Assembly (NCBI GenBank): GCA_964567665.1
Contig: CAZMNN010000003.1
Location: 38,513-102,512, forward strand
Direction: 5' to 3'
DNA: 64,000 nt
From: UBA1731 sp964567665
GTDB lineage: Bacteria > Verrucomicrobiota > Kiritimatiellia > RFP12 > UBA1067
Positions 16,147 to 23,005 of this stretch are shown here, piece by piece. A model generated the notes under the pieces. That model had not been told where the DNA came from, searched no databases, and was given only the letters and a program-made list of their open reading frames with translations. The translations under genes were made by a program, and so were the position numbers. Numbering within the stretch: position 1 is the first letter of the stretch; each line of letters begins with the position of its first letter.

Positions 16147-16434
16147 TTAAACTCTATTGACTCTGCTTCTCAGAAACGAGAGGAACGAAACCCTCTCTAT
16201 CCGCCACCTCGGCTTGCCTGTCGCTCCGCTGCCGATGTCGATGTACTCGAACTTCCCCGCGTCGATCCAACGGTACACCGTGTCGACCTTCGTATCCAAG
16301 GCAAGCGCAATGTCCGTCGGCGAGAGCATCGTCTTCGACGGCAGCCGCGAGATGAAGAACTGCAGACTCTTGCATCCGGAGAACAGCCGCCTATCCTCCG
16401 CATCCACGAAAAGATCTATCTGCTCACTGCCCAT
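16147..16434 (-). CDS. Excisionase-type HTH DNA-binding protein
   Basis: 95 aa from the ATG at 16434, preceded by GAGGAG. The ORF extends upstream to 16563 but that part overlaps a small gene in another frame. The segment MLSPTDIALALDTKVDTVYRWIDAGKFEYIDIG is a MerR/excisionase-type winged helix (HTH_17), followed by a beta-hairpin GKPRWRIERVSF. It precedes the transposase gene by 15 bp. A role in controlling transposition or early transcription is likely but unproven. Confidence 0.7.
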   Translation of the reverse strand: MGSEQIDLFVDAEDRRLFSGCKSLQFFISRLPSKTMLSPTDIALALDTKVDTVYRWIDAGKFEYIDIGSGATGKPRWRIERVSFLSFLRSRVNRV

Positions 16435-16576
16435 CGTCGCTTCGCTCCTCTTTATCCATTCCCCTTGTCTGACGCATAAGGTCGAGAACACGCTCAAGCG
16501 CGGCGGCGTTCCTGACGGCCTGCTCCTCCACCTGCCTGAGCAGCGTGATCTCAACCTCTGCATCGAACACTGTCAC
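16424..16576 (-). CDS. Small helical early phage protein (50 aa)
   Basis: GTG start at 16576 overlapping the stop of the upstream TM-peptide gene; the ORF ends 11 nt inside the HTH gene. The product begins MTVFDAEVEITLLRQVEEQA and continues as an amphipathic helix with heptad-like leucines, so it may be a coiled coil. The start/stop overlaps on both sides argue for a real coupled gene. Family unknown. Confidence 0.5.
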   Translation of the reverse strand: MTVFDAEVEITLLRQVEEQAVRNAAALERVLDLMRQTRGMDKEERSDDGQ

Positions 16577-16677
16577 AGCGGTCCTCCGAGCCACACGTAG
16601 ATTGCGAACGCAGCGCCGATCACATTCAATGCCATCACAATCGTGTTCGCCACCAGCCAGAATTTCCTGTCATTCAT
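16573..16677 (-). CDS. 34-aa single-TM peptide
   Basis: ATG at 16677 after a strong GGAGGAACG leader. The peptide MNDRKFWLVANTIVMALN... has a short charged N-terminus, one hydrophobic span of about 22 residues, and ends WLGGPL. It overlaps the next small gene by 4 nt. Single-TM micropeptides are common in phage early regions; the role is unknown. Confidence 0.5.
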   Translation of the reverse strand: MNDRKFWLVANTIVMALNVIGAAFAIYVWLGGPL

Positions 16678-16730
16678 CGCTCGTTCCTCCTTGTTTTTGC
16701 TGTGGGGTTCGGGGCGCAAGCCCCGTCCGT

Positions 16731-17411
16731 TCAAAACTCCTCCAAGTGCCTTTTAAGAGCCTCGTAAAGATCGCCTAAACGCTCCTTGCAGACCCTCGTC
16801 GCCTTCTCGTCGAGAAACGGCACGGCATCCATCACCGCCGACTTGTCGAGACCCCTCATCACACCCGACCAGATCGCCGCCGCCTCTTCGCTCTTCTTGA
16901 GCTTCGGAAGCGGCGCCGCCTCAGCCTTCGGCCGCCCAACCTTGCCGCACTTGCCGTAGGCGAACTTAAAATACATCTGCTCAAGCTTCCGACGGCTCGT
17001 CGCATCGGCGAAAAGCTCGTCTCGCCTCTCAAGCACCTCCGCGTCAACCGTCACCGTCTCAGCGTTCGGAGTCGTGACCTCCGTCTGATCGAGAAGCGCC
17101 GCAATCGCCACCGTCCCGCCGCCAAGCATCGCGACTGCACGCTTCGCGCAATCCTTGTATCCCATAGCGGCGTTGTAGCCGATCTCCGGACAGTTCTCCG
17201 CAAGCCATCCCTTCAAACCTTCGCACTCGCCCTTGCCTCTACCTTCCCCCAGGAACTGCTCCCAGCAGATAAGCATCGCGCCGAACTTCACGCGTTCACG
17301 GAACGAGGTGCGCTCCGCCGCCACGACAACCTTGTACTGCTCGAGGAGCTGTGCCGCCGTTGCCTTGTCCTGGTCGACTTTAACGACCGCCGTCTTCTTT
17401 GCCTTTGCCAT
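16731..17411 (-). CDS. Early phage protein, DUF3102-like
   Basis: 226 aa. A Lys-rich N-terminus is followed by long helices: QYKVVVAAERTSFRERVKFG, then LICWEQFLGEG. The latter, with a Trp-rich turn and CPEIGYNAAMGYKDCAKRAV, resembles DUF3102-type phage/plasmid proteins, where a related segment acts like a KorB/ParB-type DNA-binding helix set. The middle contains a low-complexity linker with VGRPKAEAAPLPK (an AT-hook-like GRP). Second gene of the early operon. A DNA-binding role is plausible only. Confidence 0.5.
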   Translation of the reverse strand: MAKAKKTAVVKVDQDKATAAQLLEQYKVVVAAERTSFRERVKFGAMLICWEQFLGEGRGKGECEGLKGWLAENCPEIGYNAAMGYKDCAKRAVAMLGGGTVAIAALLDQTEVTTPNAETVTVDAEVLERRDELFADATSRRKLEQMYFKFAYGKCGKVGRPKAEAAPLPKLKKSEEAAAIWSGVMRGLDKSAVMDAVPFLDEKATRVCKERLGDLYEALKRHLEEF

Positions 17412-17432
17412 TTCTTTTCCCTTTCTTGTATG

Positions 17433-17630
17433 TCAATCAAAGATCCGTCCGTCAATCGTTTGCGTCACCCCGAGCCGGGCAAGCCCGCGCCTCAGCCGAG
17501 CGCTCGGTTTGCGGTGGCCGTGCAGCACGTACGACAGATGCACGCGCGAACAGCCCAGCCACTTCGCCGCCGAGGTAAGCCCGCGATAGACCACCCGGAC
17601 TTCCTCTACCTTTTCAAGCTTCACTTTCAT
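17433..17630 (-). CDS. Small HTH protein, first gene of the early operon (Ner/Cro-like)
   Basis: 65 aa. A compact helix-turn-helix is visible in AAKWLGCSRVHLSYVLHGHRK, preceded by a basic N-terminal strand (MKVKLEKVEEVRVVYRG). It is the first gene after the early promoter and lies across from the repressor gene, the position of Ner in Mu and Cro in lambda. A role in switching off or tuning the control region is likely by position. The spacing to the next gene is 21 bp. Confidence 0.6.
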   Translation of the reverse strand: MKVKLEKVEEVRVVYRGLTSAAKWLGCSRVHLSYVLHGHRKPSARLRRGLARLGVTQTIDGRIFD

Positions 17631-17695
17631 CTTCCTCTCCTCTTGTTACGCCTTTGTGTTATACTTCCTGTATCTGGTAAACAGAAACGGCGCGT

Positions 17696-17724
17696 ATTAT
17701 TACACTTTCGGTGTAATGTGTCAA
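17696..17724 (-). promoter_or_regulatory. Early promoter (leftward)
   Basis: On the minus strand a perfect -35 TTGACA (17,719-17,724), a 17-bp spacer and -10 AATAAT (17,696-17,701) precede the 65-aa HTH gene. The spacer is almost entirely filled by the 17-bp palindrome described next, so bound repressor would block polymerase. Confidence 0.75.
17700..17716. promoter_or_regulatory. Operator O1, 17-bp palindrome inside the early promoter
   Basis: TTACACTTTCGGTGTAA is a near-perfect inverted repeat located between the -35 and -10 of the leftward early promoter and just upstream of the repressor gene. It matches O2 (17,939) at 14 of 17 positions. Further half-sites (GTGAAA at about 17,733 and 17,743) lie between it and the repressor start. 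It is the expected binding site of the phage repressor and/or the Ner-like protein. Confidence 0.7.
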
Positions 17725-17742
17725 TGCAGAAAGTGAAACGAA

Positions 17743-18084
17743 GTGAAAAATTCTTACGAGATCATTTTGCCTCTCATGGCGGAGAGAGGCATAGATAAGA
17801 AGAAACTTGCAGAAATTGCAGGGGTATATCCTTCTGCCGTTACAAAATGGGCTAAAGGCGGTGCCATCAGAATAAGTCAACTGGAGAAGATTGCTGTTTT
17901 CTTTGGTGTGGAAGTGCGCGACCTGATGCCGGGCAATGTTTCACCTTCGGTGAAATCTATTAGCGATGAGGTGAAATACTGGAAAGATCGAGCCCTTGAT
18001 GCAGAGGGGAAATTACAACTTGTGAAAAAGGCACTGAGCCATGCCCTTAAAGGCTTTGAGGAATTGCAGGAGGCGGTAAGATGA
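17743..18084 (+). CDS. Phage repressor, HTH_3 (Cro/CI-type)
   Basis: 113 aa. The start is a GTG at 17743; an internal ATG at 17776 (MAERGIDKKKLA) is the alternative, but it has no Shine-Dalgarno. HTH: KKKLAEIAGVYPSAVTKWAKGGAIRISQLEKIAVFFGVEVRDLM, the classic Cro/CI helix pattern. After residue 70 a predicted coiled coil (DEVKYWKDRALDAEGKLQLVKKAL) probably dimerises it. It is short for a Mu c repressor and has no protease domain. It is divergent to the early operon, with palindromes at the promoter and within its own gene. It is likely the maintenance repressor. Confidence 0.8.
   Translation: MKNSYEIILPLMAERGIDKKKLAEIAGVYPSAVTKWAKGGAIRISQLEKIAVFFGVEVRDLMPGNVSPSVKSISDEVKYWKDRALDAEGKLQLVKKALSHALKGFEELQEAVR
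17939..17955. promoter_or_regulatory. Operator-like palindrome O2 within the repressor gene
   Basis: TTTCACCTTCGGTGAAA is a 17-bp inverted repeat of the same layout as O1 (TTxCACxTTCGGTGxAA). It lies inside the coding sequence, where it encodes residues around VSPSVK. A second operator 239 bp from O1 would allow looping or autoregulation. Confidence 0.55.
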
Positions 18085-18392
18085 AGTGGACAAGACCACA
18101 AGGTATTACCACCTTCCCATTTGGGCACGTTGAGGCACCGATAAGTGTTAATTCAGATGAAGGATGTTTAGAGACGATCGTAACATACGGCAAAGAAGAT
18201 CTTTTCAATCTTGTGCAGAGCATATCTTGCTATTACAAATTGAAATCAGACAGAACACAAAGGCAAGATGAAATTGCAGACCTTATGCTTAAGGCCTCAA
18301 AGCTTATTAAAAAAGAAAAAGGTGTTGTTGGCAGACTTTGGTCTCCAATAATAATTCAAAAGCCTGACAACAAGAAAGAGGAAGAGAAATGA
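18081..18392 (+). CDS. Hypothetical protein in the lysogeny cluster
   Basis: 103 aa. The ATG overlaps the repressor stop (ATGA), so the two are coupled. It opens MKWTRPQGITTFPFGHVEAP and ends in a very charged tail (KPDNKKEEEK). The middle is helical (LFNLVQSISCYYKLK). It has fewer G/C-ending codons than the late genes. No family recognised; possibly an accessory of the repressor. Confidence 0.55.
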   Translation: MKWTRPQGITTFPFGHVEAPISVNSDEGCLETIVTYGKEDLFNLVQSISCYYKLKSDRTQRQDEIADLMLKASKLIKKEKGVVGRLWSPIIIQKPDNKKEEEK

Positions 18393-18559
18393 GCGAGAAA
18401 AACCTAGTCACCAATAATAGGCCGGTACCGGTAGAAGACCGCAGGCCGCTGATAAACAGCGAAAGAACTTCGGATGGGCACAGAGTGGTCAACGAGAACT
18501 ACCGCAACTATTCGGAAGTGGATCGCGACGCACCTCCTCCGCCACCTTCTGACAAATAA
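18389..18559 (+). CDS. Short disordered protein (56 aa)
   Basis: The ATG overlaps the previous stop (ATGA), making a three-gene coupled set with the repressor. The product MSEKNLVTNNRPVPVEDRRP... is polar and ends in a proline run (DAPPPPPSDK), so it is probably intrinsically disordered. No family recognised. It is reported because of the coupling and clean reading frame. Confidence 0.45.
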   Translation: MSEKNLVTNNRPVPVEDRRPLINSERTSDGHRVVNENYRNYSEVDRDAPPPPPSDK

Positions 18560-18577
18560 TAAAGCTTATGGTACAAT
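18549..18577 (+). promoter_or_regulatory. Promoter of the two-TM SLATT-like gene
   Basis: -35 CTGACA (18,549-18,554), exactly 17 bp spacer, -10 TACAAT (18,572-18,577): each box matches consensus at 5 of 6. A GAAAGGA Shine-Dalgarno follows, before the ATG at 18,602. The -35 overlaps the end of the preceding short gene. This gives the downstream gene its own transcription start. Confidence 0.65.
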
Positions 18578-18601
18578 CCGCCGCCGAAAGGACGATTCAT
18601 C

Positions 18602-19129
18602 ATGGCGGACGAAACTATAGACAGAGAGTTTTGGAACTTGCGCTTCGGCTTGAGGCGCAGTTACTTCTACCACGAAAAGCGGGTGCTGTTTTGGCGAGTG
18701 GTTCTGTTTCTGGCCCATGGGCTTGAAACCGCTCTCACCTCGACGGCGGCAGCTTTCCTCTTCTGTGAATCAAACAAGAGCGTCACTCAATGGCTGGTGC
18801 TCGTATCGGCCATACTTTCTTTTGTTGTCGTATGGTTCGGAGCGGAAAAACGCATCCAGATCAATATGGAGAAGAAAGCGCGCTTCCTGGATCTCGAGGG
18901 CAAAATACCGGCAAAGAAAAATCGATACAGCGAAGAACTCCTTGATGAACTGTGCACCGAACGAAGAAATATCGAGCGTGATGACGATGTGGTGCTGCCG
19001 TGCGTTTCAGCGCTTGCCAGAAATGATGCGTGCCGGGCTTTGGGCGTTCCTGAAGATAGGAAAATAAGTTTTATCGAACGCACCATAGGGCGCATCTTGC
19101 CTATTCCTTACGCTCTAAAGAAGGCATAG
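18602..19129 (+). CDS. Two-TM membrane protein, SLATT-like; probable lysogenic-conversion gene
   Basis: 175 aa. A short N-terminal helix (WNLRFGLRRSYFYHEKR) leads into two transmembrane segments (about 29-54 and 63-80). A long cytosolic helical part follows, with the pattern KKARFLDLEGKIP, DELCTERRNIERDDD and a C-terminal ARNDACRALG. That layout is shared by SLATT-type 2TM proteins often found in prophages and next to nucleotide-sensing defence genes, where they are thought to act on membranes. The gene has its own promoter and a strong terminator. It sits between the repressor cluster and the late operon, a usual place for morons. Superinfection exclusion or abortive infection is a reasonable hypothesis, not shown. 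Confidence 0.65.
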   Translation: MADETIDREFWNLRFGLRRSYFYHEKRVLFWRVVLFLAHGLETALTSTAAAFLFCESNKSVTQWLVLVSAILSFVVVWFGAEKRIQINMEKKARFLDLEGKIPAKKNRYSEELLDELCTERRNIERDDDVVLPCVSALARNDACRALGVPEDRKISFIERTIGRILPIPYALKKA

Positions 19130-19155
19130 CCCCAAACTCCTAACTCCTAACCCCC

Positions 19156-19181
19156 AACCGCCCCTTTGAGGGCGGTTTTTT
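19156..19181 (+). terminator. Rho-independent terminator after the SLATT-like gene
   Basis: AACCGCCC (19,156-19,163) pairs with GGGCGGTT (19,170-19,177) across a 6-nt loop, followed by TTTT. It separates the lysogeny cluster from the late operon. Confidence 0.85.
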
Positions 19182-19206
19182 AGTGCCTTGAAAGCACTTT
19201 AAAATC

Positions 19207-19232
19207 TTAAAATCCACCGCGGTGGATTTTAA
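19207..19232. promoter_or_regulatory. Perfect 26-bp palindrome before the late operon
   Basis: The half-site TTAAAATCCACCG is followed directly by its exact reverse complement, with CCGCGG at the centre and no spacer. It lies in the 316-bp gap between the SLATT-like gene's terminator and the first late gene. A symmetric binding site for a late activator or repressor is the simplest reading. A smaller hairpin (AGTGC/GCACT) lies at 19,182-19,198 and another (CCCC-TTC-GGGG) at 19,400-19,410. Confidence 0.6.
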
Positions 19233-19412
19233 CCTTCTTACCCCTTGTTCCTGTCTTCTCCACCATTTCCCGCGTTCCATTCTCCGCATTCCGCGTTTTT
19301 GATTTAATCCGCGCCGTTCATCAGAACAGCTCATCCATCCTCCTTGTTTCATGGCGGCGGCTCGGCGTCGATAGCGGTACATAAGTTGCCGCCCGAGAAC
19401 CCCTTCGGGGAT

Positions 19413-19440
19413 TTGAGAGTGGAGAGTTGAGAGTGGAGAG
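19413..19440 (+). repeat. 14-bp tandem duplication carrying the late operon's Shine-Dalgarno
   Basis: TTGAGAGTGGAGAG occurs twice in direct succession (19,413-19,426 and 19,427-19,440). The second copy's GGAGAG sits 5 nt before the ATG of the first late gene, so it is the ribosome binding site. The duplicated copy is a decoy or reserve site. Confidence 0.7.
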
Positions 19441-19445
19441 AAAAA

Positions 19446-19919
19446 ATGGCGCATCACATAAGACATAGGCTCCCAAAGCTGAGGGCGGCAGGAGACGGCA
19501 CGACGCGCATCCTCGTGAAGGACTACGTGGAGACGCTTCGCCTCGTGCCAATCCTTCCCTTTGCCGTAACCATCTCGATCCGCTCCGGCTTCCGCACCGA
19601 CGGCGCATCCGTCCCCGTTCCCCTCCGCCGCTTAATCGGCAATCCCTTCGACACCGTGCGGCTCATCGCCGCCGTCTGCCACGACGCCATCTACGCAACG
19701 CACCTCGCGCCGCGCATCGTCGCCGACTTCATCTACTACCTCGCGCTTCGCCAATGTTCGCACATGCCGCGCGCCTACGCCTTCGCCGAATACCTCGCGC
19801 TCCGCGCCGGAGGCAAGGCCGCCTGGAACGAAAAGACGCCCTCCGATATCGCGGAAAACCGCAAGCTCGTGAGAGTGAGGTTCAAGGTTTATAAAAGGAG
19901 ACACCATGAAAGAGAATAA
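19446..19919 (+). CDS. DUF1353 family phage protein, first late gene
   Basis: 157 aa. The DUF1353 signature is clear: SGFRTDGASVPVPLRRLIG followed by VCHDAIYATHLAP, with a downstream FIYYLALRQ. This family is widespread in tailed phages and usually lies near lysis or head genes; its function is not established. The conserved D-G-A-S-x-P and HD dipeptides are retained. The gene ends in a basic tail that overlaps the next gene's start. Confidence 0.85.
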   Translation: MAHHIRHRLPKLRAAGDGTTRILVKDYVETLRLVPILPFAVTISIRSGFRTDGASVPVPLRRLIGNPFDTVRLIAAVCHDAIYATHLAPRIVADFIYYLALRQCSHMPRAYAFAEYLALRAGGKAAWNEKTPSDIAENRKLVRVRFKVYKRRHHERE

Positions 19920-20358
19920 GCACACACCAGTACTTGACATCATCATCTTCGCCGTAGGCGTTGCGCTGCTCGCCATCTGCACCGGCTGCGCAACCAAGAG
20001 CCGCCACCTCGACATTGCCGGAGCCTACGTCAACCAGTCAGGCACGGTGGCGGTCGGCTCCATCGAGGTGCAGTCGGCTCCGGAGGGAGTCGAGTCGGCG
20101 ATGGTCAGCTACGAGGACTCCGCCGCATGGTTCTCCGACGTGAAGGAGCACTCGATCCGCATCCTTCTCACCGGCACAAACTCCGTCACCGCCGCTGACG
20201 GAATCGTCTCCAGCATCTGCGCCGCGTTCACCGCCACCGCACCCCAGCTTTCTCCCGCCAGGACCTCCGCGAACGATTCACCAATCGAATCCGGGCCGTA
20301 CGGCAATTCTTCTGTTGTCAAAAAAGGCGGTGCGACAGGCACAGCGGGAGAACTTTGA
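19906..20358 (+). CDS. Phage-encoded lipoprotein/exported protein (possible spanin part)
   Basis: 150 aa. A hydrophobic N-terminal segment (IIIFAVGVALLAICTGC) ends at a cysteine that may be a lipidation site, though the lipobox is not canonical. The mature part is beta-rich (GTVAVGSIEVQSAP, SIRILLTGTNSV) and ends in a Ser/Gly-rich tail. Position after DUF1353 and before a membrane-anchored coiled-coil protein would suit a lysis cassette, but no endolysin was recognised. Confidence 0.6.
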   Translation: MKENKHTPVLDIIIFAVGVALLAICTGCATKSRHLDIAGAYVNQSGTVAVGSIEVQSAPEGVESAMVSYEDSAAWFSDVKEHSIRILLTGTNSVTAADGIVSSICAAFTATAPQLSPARTSANDSPIESGPYGNSSVVKKGGATGTAGEL

Positions 20359-20361
20359 TTT

Positions 20362-20736
20362 ATGGAAACGACAGGCATAGCGATATCATCGGGCGTGGTC
20401 GGCGCGATCTGCGGCGTGGTGGCAGCATGGATCAAGGCGAGGTACGGCAAGACGCAGATCCCGCAGCCGCTCAACACAACCTCCGTCGGCCCTTACGTGA
20501 CGGTAGGCGAGTGCAAGCAGCACCGCTGCGCGATCGGTGAGCGCATCCGCACCGAACACGAGATGCTACAGAACATCATGGACAAGCTCGACGAGAACGA
20601 CCGCCGGGACGAGGAACGCGCCAAATCCACCCACGCCAGGATCGATCCGCTCATCGAGGAGATAGGCTCGATCATGGGCAAGATCGAATACATCGGAAAG
20701 GTGGCGCTCGCCGCTACCGCGGGAGGCAAGAAATGA
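20362..20736 (+). CDS. Membrane-anchored coiled-coil phage protein
   Basis: 124 aa. One N-terminal TM (AISSGVVGAICGVVAAWI), a short linker with two cysteines (GECKQHRCAIGE), then a long charged coiled coil (TEHEMLQNIMDKLDENDRRDEERAKS). The layout is that of inner-membrane spanin/Rz-like or DUF2730/gp25-like Mu phage proteins. Directly before the packaging genes. Function inferred from layout only. Confidence 0.55.
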   Translation: METTGIAISSGVVGAICGVVAAWIKARYGKTQIPQPLNTTSVGPYVTVGECKQHRCAIGERIRTEHEMLQNIMDKLDENDRRDEERAKSTHARIDPLIEEIGSIMGKIEYIGKVALAATAGGKK

Positions 20737-20981
20737 AAAACGAACTGATACAGAAGTCGATACTTACGATCCTCAACCGCCTGGAGAGCGTGTATCTCCG
20801 CGAGGCGACGCTTGCCGCCGAGGTTGAGATAGCCATCGACCGCACGCTCAAGGCGGGCGAGTTCGCCGACGAGCTGCGCTTCCTGCAGACGCGCGAGCTC
20901 ATCGAGAAGGACTACACGCTCCTCGACGAGCCGATGTGGCACATCACCGGCAAGGGCAAGGCCGCGCTCGGAGGTCTCTGA
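20733..20981 (+). CDS. Hypothetical phage protein, winged-helix-like, before small terminase
   Basis: 82 aa. The ATG overlaps the previous stop, with GGAGG upstream. A helical body (QKSILTILNRLESVYLREATLAAEVEIAID) and then EKDYTLLDEPMWHITGKGKAAL look like a small winged-helix: a final beta-hairpin with W-x-I-T-x-x-G-x-x-A-L, as in many Mu-like gp26-type proteins. A DNA-binding role near the terminase genes is plausible. Confidence 0.55.
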   Translation: MKNELIQKSILTILNRLESVYLREATLAAEVEIAIDRTLKAGEFADELRFLQTRELIEKDYTLLDEPMWHITGKGKAALGGL

Positions 20982-20984
20982 TCC

Positions 20985-21554
20985 ATGAAGCTCGAAAAGC
21001 CCAGAAGCGATTCCTGGTACGCGGACCTCTCCGACGAGCAGCTCTGGCAGCTGTGGGAGGTGGCCAAGCGCGAACCGTGGTTCAAGGTGAAGGCCTACGC
21101 CGAAAAGGAGCTGGGCGTCACGCGCAACATCTCCCACGGCGGGTTCTACCGCTGGAAGAGCTGGATGCGCGAGCAGGAGAGCGAGCACCGTCTGTACGAG
21201 GCGCGCGTCGCCACGATGGAGATCGACGAGCTCGCCGCCAAGGTCGGGCTCGAGGACGAAAAGGCGATAGCCGCCTACAAGTCGCTCGCCGCCGAAGCCG
21301 CCCTCAGAACCGGATCGGCGAAACAGGCGGCGAAGTTCATCGAGATGGCGACCGCCATCCAGGACCGCATCCTCCACACGAAGGAGCTTGCGCTGAAGGA
21401 ACGCGCCCAGGGAACGAAGGACGAGCAGCTCAAGCTCGCCCGCGAGAAGTTCGAGGCGGCGGAGAGGCGCCTTGCCGCCGTGCAGTGCGCCGTGGACGAC
21501 GCCAAACTCACCGACGCCGACAAGCTTGCCAGGATCAAGGAGATTTTCGGCTGA
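20985..21554 (+). CDS. Small terminase subunit-like protein (DUF3486, Mu gp27-type)
   Basis: 189 aa, mostly helical. The N-terminal SDEQLWQLWEVAKREPWFKVKAYAEKELG with an HTH-like part (RNISHGGFYRWKSWM) fits DUF3486, the Mu gp27 family taken as the small terminase. Long helices follow with conserved-looking GSAKQAAKFIEMATAIQDR. Its stop overlaps the large terminase ATG by one base (TGATG), so the two are coupled. Confidence 0.75.
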   Translation: MKLEKPRSDSWYADLSDEQLWQLWEVAKREPWFKVKAYAEKELGVTRNISHGGFYRWKSWMREQESEHRLYEARVATMEIDELAAKVGLEDEKAIAAYKSLAAEAALRTGSAKQAAKFIEMATAIQDRILHTKELALKERAQGTKDEQLKLAREKFEAAERRLAAVQCAVDDAKLTDADKLARIKEIFG

Positions 21555-23005
21555 TGAAGCTCATCGACTATCTGCTTTCGTTCCAGCGCCGCCTTGCGAA
21601 CTCCGCATCACGGTTCGTGATCGCGCTCTGGTCGCGGCAGACGGGCAAGGGCTTCACCACGTCGTTCATCGCATCACGCGGCGCGATGACAGAGATCCGC
21701 TCGAAGTGGCTCATCGTCGCACCCACGGAGCGCCAGTCTCTCGAGACGCTCGACAAGTGCAAGGACTGGATCAAGGCCGCCAACATCACCGTCGCGGATT
21801 CCGAGGAGGAGTTCGACGCTCTCGAGAAAGGCTCGAAGGTCAAGGCGAAGGTCATCGAGCTCGCGAACGGATCGAAGATTTACGCGCTCCCGGGAAAACC
21901 CGCCTCGCTGCGCGGCTTCACCGGCTATCTTATCATCGACGAGTTCGCATTCTTCGAGGACCAGAAAGAGGTGTGGAAAGCCGTCTTCGCCGTCATCGTG
22001 AACCCGATGGCGTCGATCAAGCGCGTCATCATCACATCTACGCCGAACGGCCAGGGCGACATGTTCCACAAGCTGGTCGACGAAAACCTCCTGAACCCCA
22101 ACCAGAAGCGCAAGGTCAAATGGGAGGTGCAGAAGGTCACGATCCACGAAGCGGCGAAGGAATGGGAGTCGGCAGGCAAGCTCGGCACCGTCATCGACGA
22201 GGATACGGGCAAGGAGCGCCCCAAGACCGCCGAGGAGTACGTCGCCGAGGTGCGCGAAGCGTTCGACACGCCGGAGGCGTGGCCGCAGGAGTTCGAGTGC
22301 GAGTTCCTTGACACATCCTCAAATCTCCTTACCTACGAGATGATCACCGCCGCCGAATCCATCGACGCCACAGAGCACGGCTTCGACCCCGACGAGGCAG
22401 GCGAGTTCTACGGCGGCTTCGACTTCGGCGGCATCACCGACCCCGCCGTGTTCTGGTACGCCAAGAAGGTAGGCGAGAACCTGATTACGAGGGACGTCCT
22501 TTCTCTCAAGGGGCTCGATACCGTCGACATGCTTGAAGCGTGCGACAGCCGCATCGCCAAATGCCGCCGCGTGTGCGTGGACTACACCGGCCCCGGACGC
22601 GGCTTCGGGGATGTGGCCGCAAAGAAGTACGGCGAGTTCGACCCCGACCCGAAGAAGTTTCTCCAGGGCAAGATCGAGAAGTTCACATTCTCCGAGCCGT
22701 CGAAGCGCGAGCTTTTCACGAAGTTCCGCCTCTGCTTCGGCAAGGTCGTCACCTTCTTCATCCCGCACGCCGACTGGATCCGGCACGACTTCCATGCGAT
22801 GCAGATGATCGTCAGCGGCAACGACTACAAGTTCTGGTCGCCGCGCACGAGCGCCGGCCACTCGGACGGATGCTGCGCCGCCGCCCTCTGCAAACGCGCC
22901 GCAGGGTTCGGAGGAGGATACATCCCCCCGCCCAGAAAAATCATCGGCGCGATCTCGACCACCGTCAAGAGAATGCGCAACAGCTTCTCCAGGAGATTTG
23001 CATGA
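21554..23005 (+). CDS. Phage terminase large subunit
   Basis: 483 aa from the ATG at 21554 (MKLIDYLLSFQRRL). The open frame extends further upstream, but that part is antisense-like read-through of DUF3486. Walker A is WSRQTGKGFTTS, Walker B YLIIDEFAFFED, followed by the coupling motif IITSTPNGQGD. The nuclease domain shows FYGGFDFGGITDPAVFW (first acidic), CVDYTGPGRGFGD and a late acidic/His segment HSDGCCAAAL. It packages DNA into proheads from the cytoplasm; in Mu-like phages packaging starts in flanking host DNA. Its stop overlaps the portal ATG. Confidence 0.92.
   Translation: MKLIDYLLSFQRRLANSASRFVIALWSRQTGKGFTTSFIASRGAMTEIRSKWLIVAPTERQSLETLDKCKDWIKAANITVADSEEEFDALEKGSKVKAKVIELANGSKIYALPGKPASLRGFTGYLIIDEFAFFEDQKEVWKAVFAVIVNPMASIKRVIITSTPNGQGDMFHKLVDENLLNPNQKRKVKWEVQKVTIHEAAKEWESAGKLGTVIDEDTGKERPKTAEEYVAEVREAFDTPEAWPQEFECEFLDTSSNLLTYEMITAAESIDATEHGFDPDEAGEFYGGFDFGGITDPAVFWYAKKVGENLITRDVLSLKGLDTVDMLEACDSRIAKCRRVCVDYTGPGRGFGDVAAKKYGEFDPDPKKFLQGKIEKFTFSEPSKRELFTKFRLCFGKVVTFFIPHADWIRHDFHAMQMIVSGNDYKFWSPRTSAGHSDGCCAAALCKRAAGFGGGYIPPPRKIIGAISTTVKRMRNSFSRRFA

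Noticed and set aside
17433..18559. Search for a MuC-like repressor with protease domain or an integrase
   Set aside because: Only a small HTH repressor and a MuA-type transposase are present; no tyrosine or serine integrase is seen, so this is not a lambda-type prophage.
20936..21553. 5' extension of the large terminase frame
   Set aside because: It runs through the DUF3486 gene; the ATG at 21,554 overlaps that gene's stop and begins the family sequence.
22540..23001. 5' extension of the portal frame
   Set aside because: Overlaps the terminase in another frame; the ATG at 23,002 has AGGAG and starts the DUF935 pattern.
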